A DNA stretch of 42,703 bases from Actinomycetota bacterium (lineage in GTDB: Bacteria > Actinomycetota > Actinomycetes > Actinomycetales > Microbacteriaceae). Both the position numbers and the translations under genes were made by a program. Location: NCBI GenBank assembly GCA_005778835.1, contig SXMG01000001.1:1-42703 (forward strand), in the 5' to 3' direction. Positions 19,412-28,495 of this stretch are shown one piece after another; the stretch's first letter is position 1; each line of letters starts with the position of its first letter. A model generated the notes under the pieces. That model was not told the DNA's origin. It saw only the letters and a list, made by a program, of their open reading frames with translations, and searched no databases.

Positions 19412-20368
19412 GTGGTCGTCGCGACTCCGGATGCTGAGCTCGAGTTCGAGCCGTCGGAGCCGCGCGATCTCGCGGCCACGCTCGGCTTCATCCGGCGCGG
19501 ACGCGGCGACCCGACGCTGCACACCGCCGAGGGGCCGGGAGCGTGGCGCGAGGTCTGGCGCGCTCAGTGCACGCCCGAGGGTGCAGCGACGCTGCGGCTG
19601 ATCGTCGACGGGCGGCTGGTGCGCGCGCAGGCCTGGGGTCCGGGCGCGCCGTGGAGCGTCGCTCGAGCACCGCACCTCATCGGCGAGCACGACGATTGGA
19701 GCGGTCTCGACGCTCTGCTCGCCGAGCGCGACGACCCGGCGTCGAGCGCGCTCGCCCGCGTGCGGCGCCGCACCCGCGGGCTTCGCCTGACGAGCACGGG
19801 CGTCGTGCTCGAAGCGTCCGTGGCCGCGGTGCTCGAGCAGAAGGTGACAGGCGTCGAGGCGCGACGTGCGTGGCGCACGCTGGTGCGGCAGCACGGCGAG
19901 CGGGCGCCGGGCCCCGCACCCGAGGGGCTCACCGTCATGCCCGACGGGGTGGGGTGGCGCAGCATCCCCGACCACGACTGGCATCGCGCGGGGGTGGGCC
20001 CGCAGCGCATGGCGACCATTCGCCGGGTCGCCGCGGTGGCGTCGTCGCTCGACCGGCTGAGCGAGCGCGAGCCGACGGCGCTCGTGAGCGCGTTGCGGTC
20101 GATACCGGGCGTGGGCGAGTGGACCGTCGCCGAAGTGCTGCAGCGCTCGCACGGCCACCCCGACCTGCTGAGCGTGGGCGATGCGCACCTGCCGCACGTG
20201 ATCGGCACCTGGTTCACGGGAGACCGCACGGACGACGCCGGCATGCTCGAGCTTCTCGCCCCGTGGGCCGGGCATCGGCAGCGCGTTGTGCGAGTCATCA
20301 CGTCGCTCGGCGTCGAAGCGCCCCGCTTCGGTGCGAAGGCCACGATCGAGGATCACCGCGGGCGCTGA
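19412..20368 (+). CDS. DNA-3-methyladenine glycosylase-like (HhH-GPD, AlkA type)
   Basis: VAAVLEQKVTGVEARRAWRTLVRQHG; SIPGVGEWTVAEVLQRSHGHPDLLSVGDAHLP. Confidence 0.8.
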   Translation: MVVATPDAELEFEPSEPRDLAATLGFIRRGRGDPTLHTAEGPGAWREVWRAQCTPEGAATLRLIVDGRLVRAQAWGPGAPWSVARAPHLIGEHDDWSGLDALLAERDDPASSALARVRRRTRGLRLTSTGVVLEASVAAVLEQKVTGVEARRAWRTLVRQHGERAPGPAPEGLTVMPDGVGWRSIPDHDWHRAGVGPQRMATIRRVAAVASSLDRLSEREPTALVSALRSIPGVGEWTVAEVLQRSHGHPDLLSVGDAHLPHVIGTWFTGDRTDDAGMLELLAPWAGHRQRVVRVITSLGVEAPRFGAKATIEDHRGR

Positions 20369-20385
20369 GCACCTATCGTGGCGCC

Positions 20386-20934
20386 GTGAACAAACTCTTC
20401 CGGTTCTGGTGGGTGCTCTGGCGCGCTCGGCGCGCGGCAGCGCTCGCCCCGACCGACGTCGGCACGGTGCGCTTTCGCGTGCTGCCGAACGACCTCGACC
20501 TGCAGCGCCACATGAACAACGGCGTCTACCTCTCACTCATGGATCTGGGGCGCATCGACCTCATGGTGCGCTCGGGCGTCTGGAGCGAGCTCACCCGGCG
20601 CGGCTACTATCCCGTCATCGTGAGCTCGACCATCACCTACCGCCGTTCGCTCGAGCTGTGGCAGACCTACGAGCTCGAGAGCCGCATGGTCGGCATCGAT
20701 GACATCGCCGGCTATGTCGAGCAGCGCTTCGTGCGCGACGGCGAGATCTGCGCTCGAGCCGTCATCAAGGCGCGATTCTTGAAGAAGAGCGGCGGCGTCG
20801 TGCCGATTCCCGAGCTCGCCGAGCTGTTCGGCCTCGACCCCGACAATCACCCGCTGCCGGAGTGGCTCGCCGACTGGAGCGGCAACGCCGCCCTGCCCTC
20901 GCGCCGCGAGCCCGCGCCGAGCGTGTGGGAGTAG
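20386..20934 (+). CDS. Acyl-CoA thioesterase family (hotdog fold)
   Basis: VGTVRFRVLPNDLDLQRHMNNGVYLSLMDLGRIDLMVRSG; GTG 20386. Confidence 0.8.
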   Translation: MNKLFRFWWVLWRARRAAALAPTDVGTVRFRVLPNDLDLQRHMNNGVYLSLMDLGRIDLMVRSGVWSELTRRGYYPVIVSSTITYRRSLELWQTYELESRMVGIDDIAGYVEQRFVRDGEICARAVIKARFLKKSGGVVPIPELAELFGLDPDNHPLPEWLADWSGNAALPSRREPAPSVWE

Positions 20935-20961
20935 ACCCGCGTCAAGGGGTACACGCGGGTC
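20934..20961 (+). terminator. Terminator-like hairpin (9-bp stem)
   Basis: GACCCGCGT-CAAGGGGTAC-ACGCGGGTC, starting in the stop codon of the thioesterase gene. Confidence 0.55.
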
Positions 20962-20985
20962 GCCCGGGCGCGCTACCGTGCGGTC

Positions 20986-21372
20986 ATGACTGACGACGAC
21001 CGCCGCCCCCGCTCTGTCTACGGTGTCGGCGCCGAGCCCGAGGTGCAGGCTTCTCTCGCGAACGAACGCACGGCTCTGTCGTGGATTCGCACGGGCATGG
21101 CCCTCGTCGCCGGAGGAGTCGCGCTCGCGACCCTCTCGAGCTTCGGCGATCTGCCGCTCGTCATCCTCGCGATCGCCGGTCTTGCGAGCCTCGGCGGGGC
21201 TGCTCTCGGCATCTGGGCGCTCGTCTCGTGGCGCCGCACCGAGCGCGCCCTGCGGCTGCGTCAGCCTCTGCCCGAGCCCTCGGTACTGCCCTGGGTCGTG
21301 GCAGGAGTCGTCGCCGTCGGCCTGCTGCTCGCCGGCATCACGGCCTTCCAGGCGATCGAGCTGGTGCGATGA
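20986..21372 (+). CDS. YidH/DUF202 family membrane protein
   Basis: VQASLANERTALSWIRTGMALVAGGVAL. Confidence 0.85.
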   Translation: MTDDDRRPRSVYGVGAEPEVQASLANERTALSWIRTGMALVAGGVALATLSSFGDLPLVILAIAGLASLGGAALGIWALVSWRRTERALRLRQPLPEPSVLPWVVAGVVAVGLLLAGITAFQAIELVR

Positions 21373-21385
21373 TCGGGCGATCATC

Positions 21386-21700
21386 ATGAGCACTGCGGAT
21401 GCTCGCCGCGCGCCCGTCGATCGCACGAGCCTCTCGTGGCAGCGTACGGCGATGCACGCCGCCATCGTCGCGCTGTTCGCCGCGGTCACCTCGTTCCAGC
21501 TCGGTGAGCCCGCCGTCGCCATCTCGGCCGCGGTGCTCGCGGGCGTGACGATCATCGTCGGCGCGACGACCCCGCGCGTCACGCGCTCTGATGTCGAGCA
21601 GCGCGACCCCTGGATGCTCATGGTGCGCACCGTCGTCGTGCTCGGCGCCTCGGCGCTCGTGGCCCTGATGCTCGTGGTGGCGGTCGCCCTCGAGCTCTGA
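21386..21700 (+). CDS. DUF202 family membrane protein
   Basis: VDRTSLSWQRTAMHAAIVALFAAVTSFQLGEPAVAI; ATG 21386. Confidence 0.8.
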   Translation: MSTADARRAPVDRTSLSWQRTAMHAAIVALFAAVTSFQLGEPAVAISAAVLAGVTIIVGATTPRVTRSDVEQRDPWMLMVRTVVVLGASALVALMLVVAVALEL

Positions 21701-21705
21701 GTAGA

Positions 21706-23292
21706 TCAGCGGCTCTCGAGCACGGCCATCGCGGCGTTGTGGCCGGCGATGCCGCTGACGGCTCCGCCGCGGCGCGCGCCTGAGCCGCAGAGCAGCACGC
21801 CGGGCAGACCGGTGTCGACGCCCCAGCGCTGCGCCGGGGTGTCGAGCGGTGCGCCGTTCTCGACCCAGGGCCAGCCGAGGTCGCCGTGGAAGATGCTGCC
21901 CCCGGGCAGCCGCAGCGCGTGCTCGAGGTCGCGCGTCGTCTTGGTCTCGACGCACGGGTTGCCGTTCGCGTCGGTGAGCAGAAGCGACTCGATGGGCTCG
22001 GCGAGTACCGAGTCGAGCGAGTCGAGCACCGCGCGCTGCAGGGTCGCGCGCATCGCGTCGTTCGTGGTCTCGGTGATCAGCCGGTCGGGGGTGTGCAGGG
22101 CGAAGACCGTGAGCGTCTGCGCCCCGCTCGCGCGCAGCTCAGGACCGAGAATGCTGGGGTCGGTGAGCGAGTGGCAGTAGATCTCGGCGGGCACCGGGTC
22201 GGGCACGCGGCCGGCGACGGCCGCGTCGTGCGCGGCCTGCAGCTGCGTGAAGGTCTCGTTGATGTGGAACGTGCCGCCGAAGGCTGCGGCAGGGTCGAGC
22301 GCAGCATCCCGCAGCCGGGGCAGCCGGCTCAGCAGCAGGTTGACCTTGACCTGGGCGCCCTCCGCGGGCGGTGCGGCAAGGCCGTGGTCGGATGCTCCCA
22401 CCCCGCCGCCCGCCGCGAGCAGCCGCGCGAGCTCGTGCGGCGAGCAGTTGACGAGCACGTGCTCGGCGGCAGTGGCGTGCTCGACGCCCGCGCCGTCGAC
22501 CCAGTGCACGACGCGGTCGGGCGCGAGCGAGGTGACCTCGGCGCTCGTCGTGAGCGTCGCGCCCGCGAGCCGCGCGGCCCGCTCGAGCTCGCCCGAGACG
22601 GCGCCCATGCCGCCGACCGGAACATTCCAGTCACCCGTGCCGCCGCCGATGACGTGGTACAGAAAGCAGCGGTTGGCGAGCAGCGACTCGTCGTCGTTCG
22701 GGGCGAAGGTGCCGATGAGCGCATCGGTGTAGACGACGCCGCGCACGAGGTCGTTCTGGAAGGTGTCGGCGATCGTGCGGCCGACGGGCTGCTCGATGAG
22801 CGACCGCCAGAGGGCATCGTCGCCGACCGCGGCCCGCGCCTCGTCGCGCGTCAGCAACGGGTCGGTCACCGTCGGGAACAGGGCTCGCGCCAGGTGGGCG
22901 GTGCCCTCGTAGAACGTCGCCCACGCGAGGGCGTCCTCCGAAGCGCCGAGGGCAGCGAAGCTGTCGGCGGTCGCGAACGGATCCTGGTTGTCGACCAGCA
23001 GGCCGCCGTCGCCTCCCGGTACGGGCGTGTACGAGCTGTAGCGGCGCGGGGCGAGCGCGATCTGCAGCCCGAGGTCATCGATAATGCGCTGCGGCAGCAG
23101 GCTCACGAGGTACGAGTATCGACTCAGGCGAGCATCCACGCCCGCGAAGGCCTCGGCCGAGATCGCGGCGCCGCCGAGCACGTCGAGACGCTCGAGCACC
23201 TGCACGTCGAGGCCGGCCTGCGCCAGGTAGGCGGCGGCGGTGAGGCCGTTGTGGCCCCCGCCGATGATGACGACGTCGCGGCGTTCGGTCAC
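21706..23292 (-). CDS. Phytoene dehydrogenase/desaturase-like FAD-dependent oxidoreductase
   Basis: RRDVVIIGGGHNGLTAAAYLAQAGLDVQVLERLDVLGGAAISAEAFAGVDARLSRYSYLVSLLP; C-terminal GARRGGAVSGIAGHNAAMAVL; GTG start 23292. Confidence 0.85.
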   Translation of the reverse strand: MTERRDVVIIGGGHNGLTAAAYLAQAGLDVQVLERLDVLGGAAISAEAFAGVDARLSRYSYLVSLLPQRIIDDLGLQIALAPRRYSSYTPVPGGDGGLLVDNQDPFATADSFAALGASEDALAWATFYEGTAHLARALFPTVTDPLLTRDEARAAVGDDALWRSLIEQPVGRTIADTFQNDLVRGVVYTDALIGTFAPNDDESLLANRCFLYHVIGGGTGDWNVPVGGMGAVSGELERAARLAGATLTTSAEVTSLAPDRVVHWVDGAGVEHATAAEHVLVNCSPHELARLLAAGGGVGASDHGLAAPPAEGAQVKVNLLLSRLPRLRDAALDPAAAFGGTFHINETFTQLQAAHDAAVAGRVPDPVPAEIYCHSLTDPSILGPELRASGAQTLTVFALHTPDRLITETTNDAMRATLQRAVLDSLDSVLAEPIESLLLTDANGNPCVETKTTRDLEHALRLPGGSIFHGDLGWPWVENGAPLDTPAQRWGVDTGLPGVLLCGSGARRGGAVSGIAGHNAAMAVLESR

Positions 23293-23590
23293 GGATGCTC
23301 CCCTTCGAGTGCGGCGTTCTCTCGCGCCGCCCGGCCAGCCTACGTCGACGTGCTCGATCGGGTGAGACCGTGCTGCCCGCACGAGCGCCCGCGGCGCCTC
23401 ATCGCTACGATGGGGCGTGGCACCCCGAGTGCCCTCGCGCGGTCGATGACGAAGTGCTCGTCTGACACATTCGCGGAGAGGACTGGCATCGGCCAGGACA
23501 CGTCCGCGGTGGAGATTGCGCAACCGACCCCGACCGGGGTGGTTGTGTTCACCATGCCGCGAATGCGGCGCGAGAGAAAGGCGGGTCACC

Positions 23591-23953
23591 ATGCCCACGA
23601 CGAAGCCCGACAAGGCCCAGCAGGATCTCGAGGCGGTTCTGGCGAAGATCGCCGAATGGCCAGAGCCGTTCACCACGATCGGCACTCGATTGCACGACAC
23701 GATCGTCAACGCCGGCCCCAAGCTGAAGCCGCGCATCTGGTACGGCATGCCCGGGTACGCCACAGCCCGCAGCGCACCCGTCATGGTGTTCTTCCGCCTC
23801 GATGACGGTGTAATGTCGCTGGGTCTGTCGGAGAAGGCGACGGTCGAACGCGAGGTCGACAGCACCCTACGACCCAGCGCCTGGTTCCTCGACGAGGTCG
23901 ACGACCGCACGCTCGCGAAGGTCGCGGAGACGGTGCGCATAGCGTTCTCCTGA
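23591..23953 (+). CDS. DUF1801-domain protein
   Basis: ATG 23591 after GAGAAAGGCGG; PGPKLKPRIWYGMPGYA-like core (AGPKLKPRIWYGMPGYATARSAPVMVFF). Confidence 0.7.
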   Translation: MPTTKPDKAQQDLEAVLAKIAEWPEPFTTIGTRLHDTIVNAGPKLKPRIWYGMPGYATARSAPVMVFFRLDDGVMSLGLSEKATVEREVDSTLRPSAWFLDEVDDRTLAKVAETVRIAFS

Positions 23954-23980
23954 TCGCGCGCGCTCGCGCTGAGCGGTGGC

Positions 23981-24868
23981 TCACACGAGGGAGCCGACCG
24001 CCCGGGCGAGAACCTCCCTCACGGCGACGATCGCCGGTCGAGCCGCCGAGGAGACCCGCGTCGCAGTGAAGACTGAGCGATGCGGGTCTCCGTCGAGCGT
24101 GAGCAGGGGAACCCGTGGTGCTGCGCCACCCCAGACGAGGTCGGGCAGCAGGGCGACAGCGTGGCCCGTCTCGACGAGTCGGATGTGGGCTTGCAGGTCG
24201 GCGGTCTCGAAGCGCACGTCGGGTTCGAAGCCCGCGAGTCGGCACTGCTGCTCTGCCCAGTGGCGTGACGCGGTGCCGCGAGGCTCCATGACCCACGCCG
24301 AACGGGCTGCCTCGGCGAGCGAGTGGATGCTGCTGCCGACCGACACCCCGAGCTTCAGCCCGTCGTGCACGAGGGGCACCCGGTCGAGCTCGTGACGCCG
24401 CGGGGCGGCGTGCGCCGGGTACTCCTCGGCAATGACGAGATCGAACTCGCGGGCCCACACCTCGTCGAGCGCGCTCTCGGGCTCGCGCTGCGTGATCTCG
24501 ACCCGCAGCTGCGGGTACTCCTCGGCGAGCAGCGACAGCGCGCGCGGCACGATGCCGAGCGCCGCCGACTGGAAGACGGCGAGCCGCACGGTGCCGGTGA
24601 CCTCGTTGCTCGTGCCGACGAGCGAAGTCTCGAGCCGCTCAAGATCGTCAAGCAGGGCGCTCGACCCGTCGACGAGCACGTGGCCCGCGGGCGTGAGGTG
24701 CACGCGCCGCCCCGACCGCTCGAGCAGGGCGACGCCGACCTCGCGCTCGAGCAGGCTGAGCTGCTGCGAGATGGTCGAGGGGCTGTACGACAGCGCGCGA
24801 GCGACGGCGTGCAGGGTGCCGCGGCGGTGCACCTCGCGCAGCAGGCTGACGCGACGCAGGTCGAGCAT
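23981..24868 (-). CDS. LysR family transcriptional regulator
   Basis: N-terminal HTH MLDLRRVSLLREVHRRGTLHAVARALSYSPSTISQQLSLLEREVGVALLERSGRRVHLTPAG. Confidence 0.88.
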   Translation of the reverse strand: MLDLRRVSLLREVHRRGTLHAVARALSYSPSTISQQLSLLEREVGVALLERSGRRVHLTPAGHVLVDGSSALLDDLERLETSLVGTSNEVTGTVRLAVFQSAALGIVPRALSLLAEEYPQLRVEITQREPESALDEVWAREFDLVIAEEYPAHAAPRRHELDRVPLVHDGLKLGVSVGSSIHSLAEAARSAWVMEPRGTASRHWAEQQCRLAGFEPDVRFETADLQAHIRLVETGHAVALLPDLVWGGAAPRVPLLTLDGDPHRSVFTATRVSSAARPAIVAVREVLARAVGSLV

Positions 24869-24886
24869 GGGTGTCCCTCGGCTTAT

Positions 24887-24905
24887 TGTTCGGCTTTGTC
24901 GAACA
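24887..24905. promoter_or_regulatory. Inverted repeat in the LysR/putA divergent intergenic region, candidate LysR operator
   Basis: TGTTCG-GCTTTGT-CGAACA, perfect 6-bp arms, between divergent starts 24868 and 24962. Confidence 0.5.
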
Positions 24906-24961
24906 GAAGTGTACGGCGATCATCACTTTTCGTGCACAACATCGAGGGCCAGACTGTACTC

Positions 24962-27900
24962 ATGACTCTCGACCGCTCCACTGCCGCTCGCGACGCCGAC
25001 TCGGGCGACGCCGACTCTGCCGTCGGCCTGGTGCGGCAGTGGCTGCGCCAGACCGAGGGCGTGAAGCCCGACGCGAGCGCTGCGCGCCTCGGCGGGCTGC
25101 TGCAAGACCCGGTGGGGCTCGACTTCGCGATCGGCTTCGTCGACCGGGTGGCGCGGCCCGACGACCTGCGCGTCGCGGGCCGCAACCTCGAAGAGCTCGC
25201 GCGGAGCATCCCGAGCTTTCTGCCGTGGCCTCTGCGGGTGCTCATCGCGATCGGCGGCCCCCTCGCCCGCCTGCTGCCCTGGCCGATCGTGCCCATCGCA
25301 CGGCGCGTGCTGCGCGGCATGGTCGGGCACCTCGTCATCGACGCGACGCCGAACCGACTCGGCCGCACGCTCGAGCGGCTGCGCGGCGAGGGCGACCGCC
25401 TCAACATCAACCTGCTGGGTGAGGCAGTGCTCGGCGACGCCGAGGCCGACCGCCGCCTCGCGGGCATCACCGAGCTCGTCAAGCGCCCCGACGTCGACTA
25501 CGTCTCGGTCAAGGTGTCGGCCATCGTCAGCCAGCTGAGCATGTGGGCGTTCGACGAGACCGTCGAGCGCGTCGTCGAACGACTCACGCCGCTCTACGAC
25601 ACCGCAGCACTCGGCGTGAACCCCACGTTCCTGAACCTCGACATGGAGGAGTTCCGCGACCTCGACCTGACGATCGAGGTGTTCCAGCGGCTGCTCGACC
25701 GGCCGGCCCTCAAGAACTACGAGGCCGGCATCGTGCTGCAGGCCTACCTTCCTGAGGCGCTGCCCGCGCTCGACCGCCTCACGTCGTGGGCGCAGGCGCG
25801 TCGCGCTGCCGGAGGCGCGGGCATCAAGGTGCGCGTCGTCAAGGGCGCCAACCTCGCCATGGAGCGGGTGGATGCTGCGCTGCACGATTGGCCTGTGGCC
25901 GTGCTGCCCAGCAAGCGCGACAGCGACGCGAATTACAAGCGCGTGCTCGACGCCGCGCTGCGCGCCGACAGAGTGGACGCGGTGCGCATCGGCCTCGCCG
26001 GCCACAACCTCTTCGACATCGCGTGGGCGTGGAAGCTCGCCGAAGGGCGCGGGGTCACCGAGGGCGTCGAGGTGGAGATGCTGCTCGGCATGGCGCCCGA
26101 CCAGGCAGACGCCGTGCGCCGCACGGTCGGGCACCTGCTGCTGTACACGCCCGTCGTGCATCCGAGCGACTTCGACTCGGCCATCAGCTACCTCATTCGC
26201 CGACTCGAAGAGAACGCGAGCACCGACAACTTCTTGTCGGGCGTGTTCGAGCTCACGAGCTCGCCTGAGATCTTCGAGCGCGAAGAGCAGCGCTTCCGCG
26301 ACTCGCTCTCGGCCTTCGAGGCCGCACCCGGGGCGCCCGTGCGCCACCGTGTGCAGAACCGCCTCGACGAGCGGCCCCTCGACCAGTACGACGCGCTGCC
26401 CGTACCGGGAGGCGTGCGCTCGGGCTTCGAGAACGCGGCCGACACCGACCCGGCACTGCCGAGCAACCGCGAGTGGGGCCGCGCCATTCTGCAGCGCGCG
26501 CAGACCACCACGCGCGGGCAAGCGCTCGTCGACGCGAGCGGAGTCGCCTCGGTCGGCGCGATCGAGCGCATCGTCGCCGAGACTCGCGAGGCCGGCGCAG
26601 GGTGGGCTGCGCGGTCGGTCGACGATCGCGCGGGCATCCTGCACCGCGCTGGTCGCATGCTCGCCGCGCGCCGCGCCGACCTGCTCGAAGTGATGGCGGC
26701 CGAAGCGGGCAAGACGCTCGCCGAGGGCGACCCTGAGGTCAGCGAGGCCATCGACTTCGCGCACTACTACGCCGAGAGCGCGCGCGACCTGGCCCGCATC
26801 GACGATGCGACGTTCACGCCCGTGCGATTGACGCTCGTCGTGCCGCCGTGGAATTTTCCCGTCGCGATTCCCGCCGGGGGAGTGCTCGCGGCGCTCGCCG
26901 CAGGCAGCGCCGTGATCATCAAGCCCGCGCCGCAGGTGCGCCGCAGCGCCGCCGTCATGGTCGAGGCGCTGTGGGATGCCGGGGTGCCGCGCGACGTGCT
27001 GCGCTACGTCGATGTGCCCGAGAACGAGATCGGGCAGGCACTTGTCGCGCACCCGGCCGTCGACCGGCTCGTACTGACCGGCGCGTGGGAGACCGCCGCG
27101 CTGTTCCGCTCGTGGCGGCCCGAGCTGCCGATTCTCGCCGAGACGAGCGGCAAGAACGCGATCGTCATCACGCCCTCGGCCGACATCGATCTCGCTGTCG
27201 CCGACCTCGTGAAATCGGCGTTCGGCCACGCGGGGCAGAAGTGCTCGGCGGCCTCGCTCGCGATTCTGGTCGGCTCGGTCGCGACGTCGGAGCGCTTCGA
27301 GCGCCAGCTCGTGGATGCCGTCACGACGTTGCGCGTCGGCTCGGCACTCGACCCGACCACGGTCGTCGGGCCGCTCATCGAGAAGGCCAGCGGCAAGCTG
27401 CTCGGCGCCCTGACCCGGCTCGCGGAGGGGGAGGAGTGGCTCGTGCAGCCGCGAGCCCTCGACGCGACGGGGTCGGTGTGGTCGCCGGGCGTGAAGCGCG
27501 GCGTCGCCGACGGCAGCGAGTTCCACATGACCGAGTACTTCGGCCCCGTGCTCGGCCTCATGCGTGCGCGCGACCTCGACGAGGCCATCGACCTGCAGAA
27601 CGCCACGCCGTTCGGTCTCACGGCAGGCCTGCATTCGCTCGACGCCGATGAGGTCGAGCACTGGCTCGACCAGGTGCAGGCGGGCAACCTCTACGTCAAC
27701 CGCGGCACGACGGGCGCGATCGTGCGCCGCCAGCCGTTCGGCGGCTGGAAGCGCTCGAGCGTCGGCGGCTCGACGAAGGCCGGCGGCCCGTCGTACGTCA
27801 TGAACTTCGGCACCTTTGCGCCCGTGCCGCGTGAGCCCCGCGAATCGCTGAGCCTGCGCGGCCTCGACCGCGGCGTGCGCGCCGTGCTCGAGGCGAGCCA

Positions 27901-28495
27901 GCCCGGCATGGACTTCGCGGGCTTCGATGCCGCGCGCGCCGGCGCCGTGAGCGACCAGCACGCCTGGGACGACGAGTTCGGCATCGCGCGCGATGCGAGC
28001 GAGCTCGGCGGCTCGGTCGCGCACGTCGTCGAGCGCAACGTCCTGCGGTACCGCCCGACCCGCGTGACCGTGCGCGCGGCCGAGGGCGCGACGATGCACG
28101 ACCTCGTGCGGGTGCTGCTCGCTGCGGCTCGCGCCGGGTCGCGCGTCGAGATCAGCAGCGCGACCCCGCTGCCCGCGAGTCTGCTCGCGCTGCTCGACAC
28201 GGGCACCTCGACACTGCGCGCGGCCTCGATCGCGATCGAAGCGGATGCGCGGTTCGCCGAGCGCATGCGGGATGCCCGCCCCGCCCGCATCCGCCTCATC
28301 GCGCCCGACGGCGCAGCCGTGGCACGCGCCCTGCACGAGTCGCTCGACGGCGACCCCGATGTCGCCATCTGGTCAGGGCCGGTGACGGCCGCGGGCCGCG
28401 TCGAGCTGTTGCCCTTCCTGCGCGAGCAGGCCGTGTCGATGACGGTGCACCGCTTCGGCAACCCGTTTCCGGCGCTGGCCGAGGTCGAGCTCTAG
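24962..28495 (+). CDS. putA: Bifunctional proline dehydrogenase / L-glutamate gamma-semialdehyde dehydrogenase
   Basis: PRODH region (RLNINLLGEAVLGDAEADRR, VKVSAI, RVVKGANLAMERVD) and ALDH region (PPWNFPVAIPAGGVLAALAAGSAVIIKPAPQ, GHAGQKCSAASLAI, YVNRGTTGAIVRRQPFGGWKRSSVG). Confidence 0.93.
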   Translation: MTLDRSTAARDADSGDADSAVGLVRQWLRQTEGVKPDASAARLGGLLQDPVGLDFAIGFVDRVARPDDLRVAGRNLEELARSIPSFLPWPLRVLIAIGGPLARLLPWPIVPIARRVLRGMVGHLVIDATPNRLGRTLERLRGEGDRLNINLLGEAVLGDAEADRRLAGITELVKRPDVDYVSVKVSAIVSQLSMWAFDETVERVVERLTPLYDTAALGVNPTFLNLDMEEFRDLDLTIEVFQRLLDRPALKNYEAGIVLQAYLPEALPALDRLTSWAQARRAAGGAGIKVRVVKGANLAMERVDAALHDWPVAVLPSKRDSDANYKRVLDAALRADRVDAVRIGLAGHNLFDIAWAWKLAEGRGVTEGVEVEMLLGMAPDQADAVRRTVGHLLLYTPVVHPSDFDSAISYLIRRLEENASTDNFLSGVFELTSSPEIFEREEQRFRDSLSAFEAAPGAPVRHRVQNRLDERPLDQYDALPVPGGVRSGFENAADTDPALPSNREWGRAILQRAQTTTRGQALVDASGVASVGAIERIVAETREAGAGWAARSVDDRAGILHRAGRMLAARRADLLEVMAAEAGKTLAEGDPEVSEAIDFAHYYAESARDLARIDDATFTPVRLTLVVPPWNFPVAIPAGGVLAALAAGSAVIIKPAPQVRRSAAVMVEALWDAGVPRDVLRYVDVPENEIGQALVAHPAVDRLVLTGAWETAALFRSWRPELPILAETSGKNAIVITPSADIDLAVADLVKSAFGHAGQKCSAASLAILVGSVATSERFERQLVDAVTTLRVGSALDPTTVVGPLIEKASGKLLGALTRLAEGEEWLVQPRALDATGSVWSPGVKRGVADGSEFHMTEYFGPVLGLMRARDLDEAIDLQNATPFGLTAGLHSLDADEVEHWLDQVQAGNLYVNRGTTGAIVRRQPFGGWKRSSVGGSTKAGGPSYVMNFGTFAPVPREPRESLSLRGLDRGVRAVLEASQPGMDFAGFDAARAGAVSDQHAWDDEFGIARDASELGGSVAHVVERNVLRYRPTRVTVRAAEGATMHDLVRVLLAAARAGSRVEISSATPLPASLLALLDTGTSTLRAASIAIEADARFAERMRDARPARIRLIAPDGAAVARALHESLDGDPDVAIWSGPVTAAGRVELLPFLREQAVSMTVHRFGNPFPALAEVEL

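Noticed and set aside
24923-28336. 1137-aa antisense ORF opposite putA
   Set aside because: Arg/His/Asp-rich shadow frame produced by high GC; the sense strand has full PutA motifs.
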